A model generated the notes under the pieces. That model was given only the letters and a program-made list of their open reading frames with translations, was not told the DNA's origin and searched no databases. From an uncultured Candidatus Melainabacteria bacterium (GTDB lineage Bacteria; Cyanobacteriota; Vampirovibrionia; Gastranaerophilales; Gastranaerophilaceae): 11,205 bases of DNA. The position numbers and the translations under genes are program-made. Below, piece after piece: positions 1-7,300 of this stretch; position 1 is the first letter of the stretch; each line of letters begins with the position of its first letter. The stretch spans positions 1 to 11,205 of the forward strand of contig CAKUZO010000057.1 in NCBI GenBank assembly GCA_934717895.1, in the 5' to 3' direction.

Positions 1-132
1 CCCTTAGTCTGTAAATATTGAGCTTTCCCCATAAATACAATAAAATATATATGCAAACTTCACATCAATCATTTAATGGATATTTTGAGAAAATCAAGAC
101 AAAATTTTTACAAAATTTGGATTTAATTATAA

Positions 133-162
133 AAGTTGTGTGAAAATATTTCAACACAACTT
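133..162 (-). terminator. Probable terminator downstream of the sigma factor gene
   Basis: A long hairpin lies about 65 nt past the sigma-factor stop codon. The arms at 133-145 and 149-162 pair over about 13 bp with one bulged base. Read on the minus strand, the hairpin is followed by a short broken T-run (TTTTATAATT), which fits a moderate intrinsic terminator for the nadA-rlmB-sigma transcript. The plus-strand side has no T-run. The rest of 1-225 is AT-rich, with no gene I can support. Confidence 0.5.
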
Positions 163-225
163 AGTAGCAATAAATTTTATATAAATTTAATTTTGGAGTT
201 TAATACATATTTATATTCTAAAATT

Positions 226-1227
226 TTAACCAAAATAGTTTTTCAAACCAACAGATAACTGCTTATTTTTGCAGAATTTTTTAAGTTTTGCAATAGCCCT
301 GTTTTCGATTTGTCGAATTCTTTCACGTGAAACTCCGTATTGTGTTCCAATTTCATCTAATGTTTTTTTAGTTCCACTGTTATCAAGTCCATAGCGAAGA
401 ATTAGGACATCGCGTTCTTTCGGGCTTAACTGATTTAGCATTTTTCTGATATCTTCAAATAAATTTTCTTGCGAAACTCTGCTTTCTGGGGCAATAGATG
501 CTTCATCAACAATAAAATCTGCAATTTTAGAAGTGTCATCAGAAGATGTTGCAGGGGTCTCCATACTTATTGTTGATTGGGCTGATTTTATGATAGAAGA
601 AATCTTACTAACCGGAACCCCAAGCCTGTACGCGATTTCTTGTTTTGTTGGTGTATGTCCGAGTTCTGTCGTCAAATCTATTGTTGCACGTCTAATTTTC
701 CCCAAAGATTCAATCATGTGAATTGGAAGTCTAATAATTCTTGACTTGTCTGCAATTGCACGACTTATTGATTGCTGAATCCACCAAGTTGCATAAGTTG
801 AAAACCTGTAACCTTTTGTGTAGTCAAACCTTCCGGCAGCCTTCATTAATCCCATATTACCTTCTTGGATTAGGTCAAGAAATGAAAGACCTCTGCCAAT
901 ATATTTTTTTGCAATACTTACAACGAGTCTTAGATTGGCATTTACCAGCAAATTTTTTGAAAATTCGTCATGGGTTTCGTATATTTTTTTTGCAAGGTCA
1001 TATTCTTGCTCATGAGAAAGAAGTGGAATTTTACCAATTTGTTGCAAGTAAATCTTAACACTATCATCTGAATTGACAGACGTCAAACTCTCTTGAACTT
1101 TTGGCTCCTCTACGGATTTTAAAACATCTTCATCTTCTTCTTCATTATTTTCAAGTTCATGAAAATTAACGTCTTCGTCCGAAATTTCTTCTGTTAATAT
1201 TCCGTATTTTTCAAGTTCTTTTTTCAT
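226..1227 (-). CDS. rpoD: RNA polymerase sigma factor, RpoD/SigA family (group 1 or 2)
   Basis: This 333-residue sigma-70 protein directs core RNA polymerase to -35/-10 promoters. An acidic N-terminus (about residues 1-50) resembles only the tail of region 1.1. Region 1.2 follows at about 53-83, with the [16 protein letters not shown] stretch. Regions 2.1-2.4 span about 91-168 and include [14 protein letters not shown], the core-binding [13 protein letters not shown] and the promoter-melting [10 protein letters not shown]. Region 3 is about 171-245, and region 4 with the -35-binding helix-turn-helix is about 265-316 ([20 protein letters not shown]). The usual WWIRQ is WWIQQ here (Q151). The start is supported by AGGAGA a few bases upstream. 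It is the last gene after nadA and rlmB, 57 bp from rlmB, and probably has its own promoter. I am sure of the family; whether it is the primary sigma or a group 2 paralogue cannot be settled from one window. Confidence 0.93.
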   Translation of the reverse strand: MKKELEKYGILTEEISDEDVNFHELENNEEEDEDVLKSVEEPKVQESLTSVNSDDSVKIYLQQIGKIPLLSHEQEYDLAKKIYETHDEFSKNLLVNANLRLVVSIAKKYIGRGLSFLDLIQEGNMGLMKAAGRFDYTKGYRFSTYATWWIQQSISRAIADKSRIIRLPIHMIESLGKIRRATIDLTTELGHTPTKQEIAYRLGVPVSKISSIIKSAQSTISMETPATSSDDTSKIADFIVDEASIAPESRVSQENLFEDIRKMLNQLSPKERDVLILRYGLDNSGTKKTLDEIGTQYGVSRERIRQIENRAIAKLKKFCKNKQLSVGLKNYFG

Positions 1228-1277
1228 TTCTCTCTCCTAAATGCTCATTTGTAAGTTCAAATTTTGCTTCTTTGATT

Positions 1278-1306
1278 ATTATAACTATTTTTGCAATTTT
1301 TGTCTA
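1278..1306 (-). promoter_or_regulatory. Candidate sigma-70 promoter for the sigma factor gene
   Basis: On the minus strand a TAGACA -35 box (1301-1306, five of six consensus bases) is followed by a 17-bp spacer and a perfect TATAAT -10 box (1278-1283). It overlaps the last codons of rlmB and would start transcription near 1271, giving a leader of about 45 nt before the sigma start codon. It would allow sigma expression independent of nadA-rlmB. The basis is sequence match only. Confidence 0.5.
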
Positions 1307-2022
1307 ACTGTTTCAAAAATTATTGCACTTAATGCATTTGAAACATTAAGGGAGTTAAAATTTTTGTACATCGGAATTTTTACAACAAAATCAGACAATT
1401 TAAGGATCGATTTTGAAACTCCGGCGTGTTCAGCTCCCATTACGAGTGCAAAATTCATATCATCATATTTGACATCATAATAATTATCTTTTGCACTTGC
1501 GTCTGCTGCAACTACCCACCAGTCGGAATTTTTAAGTTTTTGAACAGCGTTTACAAGGCTGTTTACTTTTATTATAGGAATATGATTTATGGCTCCGGCA
1601 CTTGTCTTTTCAACTGTTGCATTCACTTGAACATTCCTTCTTGATGGGATAATAATTCCTTCAACACCAGCACAAACACAAGTTCTTATAATGGAACCAA
1701 GATTGTGTGAATCCTCAATTCCGTCAAGAATTACAAGAGATGAATTCTCGCGTTTTTGTTCCAAGAAATCGTCTAAATCCATATATTTGATAGGCGAAAT
1801 TTGTGCAACAATTCCTTGATGGTTGAATTCTGCATAAGGCTGAAACTTTTCTTTCGCAACGAATTGATACACTATTCCGTTTTGTTGAGCAAGTTCCTTA
1901 ATTTTGTTAATTTTATTATCGCTATGTATATTTTTTGAAATAAGAATTTTGTTAATTTCTCTGTTGCCAGCAATTAGAGCTTCCATTACGGAGTTTTTTC
2001 CAAAAATTATATTATCTTCCAT
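1285..2022 (-). CDS. rlmB: 23S rRNA 2'-O-methyltransferase, RlmB/TrmH (SpoU) family
   Basis: This is a 245-residue SPOUT-class methyltransferase that uses S-adenosylmethionine to methylate a ribose 2'-OH. RlmB acts on the peptidyl-transferase-loop guanosine of 23S rRNA. The N-terminal RNA-binding substrate domain (about 1-75) opens with IIFGKNSVMEAL and ends with the typical HQGIVA. The catalytic knotted domain carries motif 1 (DSHNLGSIIRT, with N107 and R113), motif 2 (VMGAEHAG, 195-201, with the E198 expected in the family) and motif 3 (SLNVSNA, 224-230), which forms the cofactor-binding knot. Length is normal for RlmB. The ATG directly follows the nadA TAA stop with no gap, and GGAG lies within the end of nadA, so the two are translationally coupled. 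RlmB is the best assignment because of the N-terminal domain; another TrmH-family RNA target is possible. Confidence 0.9.
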   Translation of the reverse strand: MEDNIIFGKNSVMEALIAGNREINKILISKNIHSDNKINKIKELAQQNGIVYQFVAKEKFQPYAEFNHQGIVAQISPIKYMDLDDFLEQKRENSSLVILDGIEDSHNLGSIIRTCVCAGVEGIIIPSRRNVQVNATVEKTSAGAINHIPIIKVNSLVNAVQKLKNSDWWVVAADASAKDNYYDVKYDDMNFALVMGAEHAGVSKSILKLSDFVVKIPMYKNFNSLNVSNALSAIIFETVRQKLQK

Positions 2023-2943
2023 TTATTTTGCTCCTACGGCTGAAACTTCCAACATTCTGTCGATACAAGTTAGAGCTTTTTTTGCCATTTCTTCATCTAC
2101 TGTAATTTCGTGTTCTTCTCTGTCAAGTGCATTGTAAATATCTGTCAGAGTGTTCCATTTCATATTTGGACAAATCACAGAATCTTTAATCAGAATAAAT
2201 TCTTTTTCCGGATAATCACGTTTAAGTCTATCTACAACACCTTTTTCAGTTGCGATTATAAATTGTTTATTATCACTTTCTTTGGCAAACTTCATAATTC
2301 CTGTTGTAGAACCGACATAATCTGCGATTGCAGTTACTGATTGATGACATTCCGGGTGCGCAAGAACAAGAGCGTTCGGATATTTTTCACGAGCTGCAAT
2401 AACATCTTTATCCCTGATTTGCATGTGTGTAGGACAAAATCCCGGGTATGTATTCACTTTAACATTGCCTAATTTTGCCTCAACCCATTTGCCAAGGTAT
2501 GTATCCGGCAAGAACAAAATTTCGTCTGCGTTAAGACTGTCAACAATTTTCACGGCATTTGAGCTTGTACAACAAATATCGCATTCTGATTTTACCTCTG
2601 CTGTCGAATTGATGTAACAAACAGTCGGCATTTTAGGAAATTTCTTTTTGAATTCTCTAAGTTGTTCCAAAGTAATCATGTCTGCCATTCTACAACCGGA
2701 TTCTAGCCTTGGCAAAAGAACTTTCCTTGTCGGGTTAAGAATTTTTGCAGTCTGCGCCATAAAATATACGCCTGCAAAAACAATTATATCAGCATTCGTT
2801 TTAGCCGCCATTTGACTAAGATATAGCGAATCCCCAACATAATCGGCTACTTCGTCAATTTCCACGTTCTGGTAACAATGAGCCAAAACAACAGCGTTTT
2901 TATCCTTCTTTAATTTATTAATTTTTTCAATTAACTCTTTCAT
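2023..2943 (-). CDS. nadA: Quinolinate synthase NadA
   Basis: NadA condenses iminoaspartate with dihydroxyacetone phosphate to make quinolinate, a precursor of NAD, using an oxygen-sensitive [4Fe-4S] cluster with three cysteine ligands. The 306-residue protein shows the three-fold repeat layout and the expected cysteines: C84 (ESGCRMADM), C170 (YPGFCPTHMQIRD) and C258 (ICPNMKWNTL), at spacing like that of the short-form NadA proteins. Other family stretches are LAHCYQ (20-25), PTVCYINSTAEVKSECDICCTSSNAVKIV in two halves at about 106-134, LAHPEC (194-199) and GSTTGI (211-216). Length is typical of the short class. AGGAGAG about 10 nt upstream supports the start. nadB and nadC are not in the window, so the cluster is not a full NAD operon. 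It is the first gene of the nadA-rlmB-sigma set. Confidence 0.96.
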   Translation of the reverse strand: MKELIEKINKLKKDKNAVVLAHCYQNVEIDEVADYVGDSLYLSQMAAKTNADIIVFAGVYFMAQTAKILNPTRKVLLPRLESGCRMADMITLEQLREFKKKFPKMPTVCYINSTAEVKSECDICCTSSNAVKIVDSLNADEILFLPDTYLGKWVEAKLGNVKVNTYPGFCPTHMQIRDKDVIAAREKYPNALVLAHPECHQSVTAIADYVGSTTGIMKFAKESDNKQFIIATEKGVVDRLKRDYPEKEFILIKDSVICPNMKWNTLTDIYNALDREEHEITVDEEMAKKALTCIDRMLEVSAVGAK

Positions 2944-3056
2944 TTCGAGTAATCTCTCCTACATTTAGTGTAAATTTATGTTAATTTCGCAAACTTTATA
3001 AAATATATTGTATAATAAAAAAGAGAGATAGTAAATAAAAAAAAGAAAATTGCGAT
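2944..3056. promoter_or_regulatory. Divergent promoter region between nadA and the pilMN fusion
   Basis: This 113-bp AT-rich gap separates two divergent genes. On the plus strand a perfect TATAAT (3011-3016) would start transcription near 3023, about 34 nt before the fusion gene. Its -35 region is poor. No good Shine-Dalgarno site lies just before the ATG at 3057; the purine-rich AGAGAGATAG at 3021-3030 is too distant. For nadA on the minus strand AGGAGAG is clear, but I cannot choose among several weak AT-rich -10 boxes. Confidence 0.5.
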
Positions 3057-4775
3057 ATGGATATAAATGAAATTTTTTCACAATTAGGGTTGGGCAGCAA
3101 AGAAGTTGTATATTTGTCAGTTACACCAAGCGTCGGGCTAGAATTAATTCAACTTGATACAAGCAGTAAAACCGTTAAGGATTATGCATACAGACCATTA
3201 GATTATAATGAGTCATTGAGAGAGATTTCTGACATGGAAGCTTTCAAAAATGCCGTAAGCGAATTGTTTGCAGAATTAAGGGTTAATCCGAAATCAAATG
3301 TTGTTGTAAATTTGCCTATGGTTTTCTTCGGACAAAAAGAACTTTCGTTGATGCTGGGAGATGATAGTATTTCGGTAGCATTAACATCTGAAGCTGAACA
3401 ATCATATATCTTTAAAAGATATGAACCGGCTATTGCATGGTGCGACTCTATGGCATCACAATCCGGAGATGCTAGAAAACTGTTTTATTCAGCTATCCAA
3501 AAAGACGTAATAGAAAATATAAAAAATGCATTAACGGAAATTGGTGCAACTCTTACGGGCATTGAAATTTCTTTAATTTCCATTTTAAAAGCTTTGGAAT
3601 TTACCGGTTTAGCACAAGAGCAGATGAAGAGTAATATATCATGGAATTTGATGTTAGTTTCTTCTAATGGTTATTCTATATGTTCTATGGTTGGAAAAAA
3701 TATTATAGATTATTACGAAGAGCCACTCGCTATTAAATCATTTGAGGGAGATGAAATATATAGTGCAATCAGCACATCTGCACAAATAACCTTGATGAGC
3801 TATCCGGCTAACTCTTTGTTTATATTATCTGAAACAGATATGGTAAGTGCTGAATTGTTGTCAAAACGAATTCAGGTAGAATGCCCAATATCGTTCTGGG
3901 ATAATAACAGTTTTAAGAAAAACGATGCAATTCCTGTAAGCTTAGAGGTTTTGGAAGAAACTGCACATAAAATTTCTCTTGAAGCGATTGGTTGTGCAAG
4001 CAATGTTTCATTACCGACCAGATTTAACTTTTTGTCAGGTGCATCAGGTGTTGAAGGAGATAATCCAGATGAGCCAGTGCATGTTGTTTTGGGATCAACA
4101 GAGTTTGATATCTCGCCTAATATGGCAAGAAATTATTCAATTCTGATTGCAATTATTATATTAATACCTGCGCTGCTGTTTGCACTTGTAGTTCCAACTG
4201 TTGAAAAACATAAGCAAGCTCAACTTGACGATATTACAAGTCGTTTAACGAATACAAATTCTGAGATTGAAAGAGTTCAAAAAGAACAAAATAAAGAGAA
4301 CGATTTTGATGTCGCTGCTGAAATTAAAAAAGTTATGAAAAATAACAGATCTAAGCTAATGGCATTTACCGCTCTTGGAGAATCTGTTCCGAAAAAACTT
4401 TGGGTTACTTACTTCACAGCACAAGGTGATGGACAAATTGACATAAAGGGAGAAGCATCAAATGTAGAGGATATTTACCTGTTTTTTAAGAACATGAAAG
4501 ATTCTCTTTTGAATACTCAATTAAGACTTCATAAACTAGAAATGAAGTCAGATTCAGTAGATGATGCGGTTAGCTCAAACCCAAATCACCCAACTGTTTA
4601 TGAATTTGAGGTTACGAATATGTCTGCGGCTGATCTTAATCCGCCTGCACAAAATCAGGGAGAAAATGGTCAGCAACAACAAGATCAAAATCAAAAAGAG
4701 CAAAATAACAATCAACAACAAGAACAAAATGCAGGTGCGGTTCCGAATAAGCCATTGTTGAATTTTGGCAAGTAG
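3057..4775 (+). CDS. PilM-PilN fusion protein, GspL-like (type IV pilus / type II secretion platform)
   Basis: This 572-residue protein looks like PilM and PilN joined in one chain, the architecture of GspL in type II secretion. Residues about 15-320 form a divergent actin-like PilM/GspL cytoplasmic domain, recognised mainly by layout; a clear ATP-binding motif is not visible. Residues 319-327 (LPTRFNFLS) resemble the NLLP-type PilN start that docks onto PilM. One membrane helix follows at about 360-381, then a charged coiled coil (383-415). A PilN-like periplasmic domain lies at about 430-520, with VPKKLWVTYFTAQGDGQI and IKGEASNVEDIYLFFKNM. The tail (about 528-560) is rich in Gln and Asn. 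The protein would tie the cytoplasmic assembly ATPase side to the periplasmic alignment complex. The next gene, 21 bp downstream, is its natural partner PilO/GspM. The PilN half is firm; the PilM half is more inferential. Confidence 0.78.
   Translation: MDINEIFSQLGLGSKEVVYLSVTPSVGLELIQLDTSSKTVKDYAYRPLDYNESLREISDMEAFKNAVSELFAELRVNPKSNVVVNLPMVFFGQKELSLMLGDDSISVALTSEAEQSYIFKRYEPAIAWCDSMASQSGDARKLFYSAIQKDVIENIKNALTEIGATLTGIEISLISILKALEFTGLAQEQMKSNISWNLMLVSSNGYSICSMVGKNIIDYYEEPLAIKSFEGDEIYSAISTSAQITLMSYPANSLFILSETDMVSAELLSKRIQVECPISFWDNNSFKKNDAIPVSLEVLEETAHKISLEAIGCASNVSLPTRFNFLSGASGVEGDNPDEPVHVVLGSTEFDISPNMARNYSILIAIIILIPALLFALVVPTVEKHKQAQLDDITSRLTNTNSEIERVQKEQNKENDFDVAAEIKKVMKNNRSKLMAFTALGESVPKKLWVTYFTAQGDGQIDIKGEASNVEDIYLFFKNMKDSLLNTQLRLHKLEMKSDSVDDAVSSNPNHPTVYEFEVTNMSAADLNPPAQNQGENGQQQQDQNQKEQNNNQQQEQNAGAVPNKPLLNFGK
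4647..4730 (+). repeat. Gln/Asn-rich low-complexity tract in the fusion protein tail
   Basis: The coding sequence becomes a run of CAA, AAT, AAC, GAA and CAG codons encoding about 28 residues dominated by Gln, Asn and Glu. It lies after the PilN-like domain and would be a disordered periplasmic tail. The A-rich imperfect triplet pattern suggests that its length could vary by slippage. Confidence 0.7.
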
Positions 4776-4796
4776 AATAATCAGGAGAATAATATA

Positions 4797-5501
4797 GTGG
4801 ATAATGATTACAGTATATATCTAAAAAAATTTAAAATTGCAGTAGCGATATTAGGATTATCATTGGTATTTGCAATTGCCATGATTGCTAAAACAGTTCC
4901 TGAAATTCAAAAAATGGTTCAAATTCAACAGGAAACAAGCGCAAAATCAGGAGAACTTGCTGATGCAGAGAGAAAATTAGCTGAGTTAAAGACAGCTGCT
5001 GAAAAAAGAGATGAGCAAGATACCAGTGTTTTGCAAATGTTTTTTAAACCTGTTAGCGAAGGCTTGGATACCGAAGCTGCAATTTCAGACGAGTTTGGAG
5101 AAATATTGCAACTTATGCGTGACAATAAGATTAAAGCTCGTTCCGTAAAATACGATTACGATCCACAAGATGATAATTTCGTGAAAAATGCTGCAAGTAA
5201 ATACCATGTGTGCAGAGTTTCTGCTGAAATGATTTCGAGTTATGCAGATTTTGCAAATTTCGTCAGAGAACTTTATAAACATGAACACTTTTTGGATATT
5301 TCAAAAATCGAAATAGTTCCATATCAAAAAAATAAAAGAATTTTGCTAGTAAGTTTTCAATTGAAGCTTTATGCACAAAGAGATCCGTCCTCAGTTGTTG
5401 AAACACCTACACCGACAGAAAATACTGCAAATGCAAACGAACAAACTCCGCCTTCTCCTCAACCAACGGAAGGAGCAACTTCGCCGGAAGCCGCTGAGTA
5501 G
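4797..5501 (+). CDS. pilO: PilO/GspM-like alignment subcomplex protein
   Basis: This 234-residue bitopic inner-membrane protein has a short cytoplasmic N-terminus, one membrane helix (about 13-31) and a coiled coil (about 35-75, with heptads such as SGELADAERKLAELK). A ferredoxin-like periplasmic domain (about 97-193) contains the PilO/GspM-type stretch VSAEMISSYADFANFVREL followed by FLDISKIEIVP. The last 40 residues (195-234) are a Pro/Thr/Ala/Glu-rich tail. PilO heterodimerises with PilN through coiled coil and ferredoxin-like folds, which fits the fusion gene directly upstream. The start is GTG at 4797, supported by AGGAG about 10 nt upstream; no in-frame ATG gives a complete membrane helix. 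Other pilus genes such as pilQ do not follow, as the next gene converges 25 bp away. The fold assignment is good; PilO versus GspM cannot be decided here. Confidence 0.75.
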   Translation: MDNDYSIYLKKFKIAVAILGLSLVFAIAMIAKTVPEIQKMVQIQQETSAKSGELADAERKLAELKTAAEKRDEQDTSVLQMFFKPVSEGLDTEAAISDEFGEILQLMRDNKIKARSVKYDYDPQDDNFVKNAASKYHVCRVSAEMISSYADFANFVRELYKHEHFLDISKIEIVPYQKNKRILLVSFQLKLYAQRDPSSVVETPTPTENTANANEQTPPSPQPTEGATSPEAAE

Positions 5502-5526
5502 TAAGTTTTATTTTTTGGTATGTAAT

Positions 5527-6384
5527 TTATTTGAACTTTTCAAAATTTATGCCAAAAAACTGTTGCTTGTTTTGCAAACATGTTGCACAAAAATCTGTTT
5601 CAAGGGTATTGTGGTTTGCAAAATCTTGGAAATTTGCTCCACATCTGCCTCTGTGATCATTTGCCAGAAACGGACATGTGTAAACCCCTTTGGCTGTTAA
5701 AATTCGTCCATATTCACAATCTAGTCTTGGTGCTGTTCTGTCAAAGTTTATGTCATCGTTTTTTTCTTTGTCAAAATACTTGTTTATAGAAAGAGTTGTG
5801 TCAAAAGTTTTACAGCCAATTTTATTAAGAATTTTCTCAAATTCTGCTCTTATAATGTTTTCATCTTCGTTGTAAAAATTTGTTACACATAAAATCGGGT
5901 TAAAACCGTATTTCACAAGACTTTTGAAAGCATAAATTGTTTGCCGAAAAGCTCCTCGACCTCTTAAATCGTCGTTTTTTATTTCGTTATAGTGGTCGAT
6001 ACTAAGTTTAAAAATAATTTCATTTGTTCCCTCGTCTTCTACGCGTCTTAAAAAACGAGCTTTCTTTTCATTAATAAATGTTCCGTTTGTAAAAATACAA
6101 ACGTTGGTTCTTTTTAAGCAAGTTCTTAAAATCAGGTTAAAATCAGGGTGCGTCATTGGCTCTGCACCTGTCAAATAAATACATTCAAGACTTTGGGACT
6201 TTGTATCAGAGATAGCATTTTTTATAACTTCAAGTGATATAAAATCTTTCACATTTTTGGTTAGCGGAAAATCAATATAACAGTGTTTACACCTTTGGTT
6301 GCAGTTTTTTGCAGTAAGCTCAATGAATAAGTTGTTAAAATTTTTTAGCTCACAAACAGGTGTTTGAAAAATAGCGTTTTTCAT
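5527..6384 (-). CDS. Radical SAM protein with C-terminal cysteine cluster (SPASM-like)
   Basis: This 285-residue radical S-adenosylmethionine enzyme has an unknown substrate. The [4Fe-4S] motif CNQRCKHC (C28, C32, C35) sits on the first strand after IELTAKN. A GGE-type SAM-binding motif appears as LTGAEPM (71-77), and strand 4 carries CIFTNGTF (96-103). The C-terminal part has five cysteines: C223 (RLDCEYG), C237 (GVYTCPF), C248 (GRCG), C266 and C269 (FCATC). That pattern, with the stretch AKGVYTCPF, resembles SPASM/twitch domains binding an auxiliary Fe-S cluster, found in peptide-modifying and cofactor-maturing enzymes. The start is supported by AAGGAGAG. It has its own promoter and converges on pilO with a 25-bp gap without an obvious terminator. 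No precursor peptide gene is visible beside it. The family is certain; the reaction is unknown. Confidence 0.85.
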   Translation of the reverse strand: MKNAIFQTPVCELKNFNNLFIELTAKNCNQRCKHCYIDFPLTKNVKDFISLEVIKNAISDTKSQSLECIYLTGAEPMTHPDFNLILRTCLKRTNVCIFTNGTFINEKKARFLRRVEDEGTNEIIFKLSIDHYNEIKNDDLRGRGAFRQTIYAFKSLVKYGFNPILCVTNFYNEDENIIRAEFEKILNKIGCKTFDTTLSINKYFDKEKNDDINFDRTAPRLDCEYGRILTAKGVYTCPFLANDHRGRCGANFQDFANHNTLETDFCATCLQNKQQFFGINFEKFK

Positions 6385-6455
6385 ATTCTCTCCTTTTTGT
6401 TTATATATATTTTATTTTTTGAAAGAAGAAAATATATTCACCTATTGAGTAATTC

Positions 6456-6484
6456 ATAATAGCCCGAACGGATACTATATTCAA
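6456..6484 (-). promoter_or_regulatory. Promoter of the radical SAM gene
   Basis: On the minus strand TTGAAT (6479-6484), a 17-bp spacer and TATTAT (6456-6461) form a well-spaced sigma-70 promoter. Transcription would start near 6449, giving a leader of about 65 nt before the ATG at 6384. The site lies just past the stop of the glycosidase-like gene. No terminator is evident between the two, so read-through from the lpt operon is possible. Confidence 0.65.
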
Positions 6485-6501
6485 TTTGAAATATAATAGA
6501 T

Positions 6502-7299
6502 TTAGTTTATAATCAAAAAGGACTTTAAACTTCTTCCTGCTCCATCACCTTTGGTTGAAATAATACTGTATTTATTCAAATAATTCATTGAGGTTGAGCT
6601 GCCACCATCAAAAGCCATTGCCCTATCCCAGCCGAGAGATTTTACGTAATCTCTAACTTCATACAAATCCATCGGGTGATCGTCTGTAATTATTAATATA
6701 TGTGCTTCTCCACCTTTTAACCCAATTATAGTCCGAGAAGTCTTGTGTAATACGGAACAACTTTCTCTAACAACGACTCCGTCCTTTTTTACTATAAAAA
6801 ATTCTTCTTCTAATCTTAATTGTGGATAAATTAGAGGGCCTCCTTGTGCTGACGTGATTATGTTGCACCCAAAATCCACAGAACTCTTATGTGGAACTAT
6901 CTCATAGTGCATTTTCCCGTTTGAACATTCGACAACTCTAAATTCTGTTCTGTTTAAAATTTTATCTAAATTTCTCCTCAAAATCGGATTAGAAAGTAAA
7001 CTCTCATTTAAAAGCGGATCATCTGTTGTGTTTCTATCACTAACAATGTAAGAAATAGATTTTCCATTGTTAGGGTCGAAATAACCGGCATTTACAGTCA
7101 ATTTAGCTTTCCCACGCTGATGAGCTTCTTTGTTTGTAATTAAACTGTCAGAGCTAATAAATTTTATGTGTTTTTTTATTTTTTCACCCTTTAAAACAAT
7201 ATGATAAATTCCATCATTATATGAAATATCAATTGGGTTTGCATTTACACAAACCTGTGTTATTAAAAGAGCGAATAATAAAAATAAAATTTTCTTCAT
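6502..7299 (-). CDS. Secreted phosphodiester glycosidase family protein (NAGPA domain)
   Basis: This 265-residue protein has a signal peptide: MKK, a hydrophobic core (ILFLLFALLITQV) and a likely cleavage site after VNA at residue 20. It is thus predicted to be periplasmic or exported. The mature part matches the NAGPA/phosphodiester glycosidase family: VNAGYFD (69-75), SAQGGPLI (150-157), TSRTIIG (187-193), the hallmark AFDGGSSTSM (229-238) and GAGRSLKSFL (253-262). The family includes the enzyme that removes GlcNAc from phosphodiester-linked sugars; bacterial members are proposed to act on cell-envelope or secreted glycans. I chose the ATG at 7299 rather than the upstream in-frame ATG at 7329. 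It has AAGGA at proper distance, starts one base past the permease stop, and puts the signal peptide at the very N-terminus. It is the third gene of the lpt operon. The exact substrate is unknown. Confidence 0.85.
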   Translation of the reverse strand: MKKILFLLFALLITQVCVNANPIDISYNDGIYHIVLKGEKIKKHIKFISSDSLITNKEAHQRGKAKLTVNAGYFDPNNGKSISYIVSDRNTTDDPLLNESLLSNPILRRNLDKILNRTEFRVVECSNGKMHYEIVPHKSSVDFGCNIITSAQGGPLIYPQLRLEEEFFIVKKDGVVVRESCSVLHKTSRTIIGLKGGEAHILIITDDHPMDLYEVRDYVKSLGWDRAMAFDGGSSTSMNYLNKYSIISTKGDGAGRSLKSFLIIN

Positions 7300-7300
7300 A

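Noticed and set aside
1..32. Minus-strand ATG at 30-32 opening a reading frame of about 11 codons to the window edge
   Set aside because: No Shine-Dalgarno site precedes it and the visible peptide is too short to recognise; it could be the start of the next gene but cannot be supported.
5502..5526. Terminator between the convergent pilO and radical SAM genes
   Set aside because: Only a T-rich stretch and a 4-bp stem in the end of pilO are present; too weak to call.
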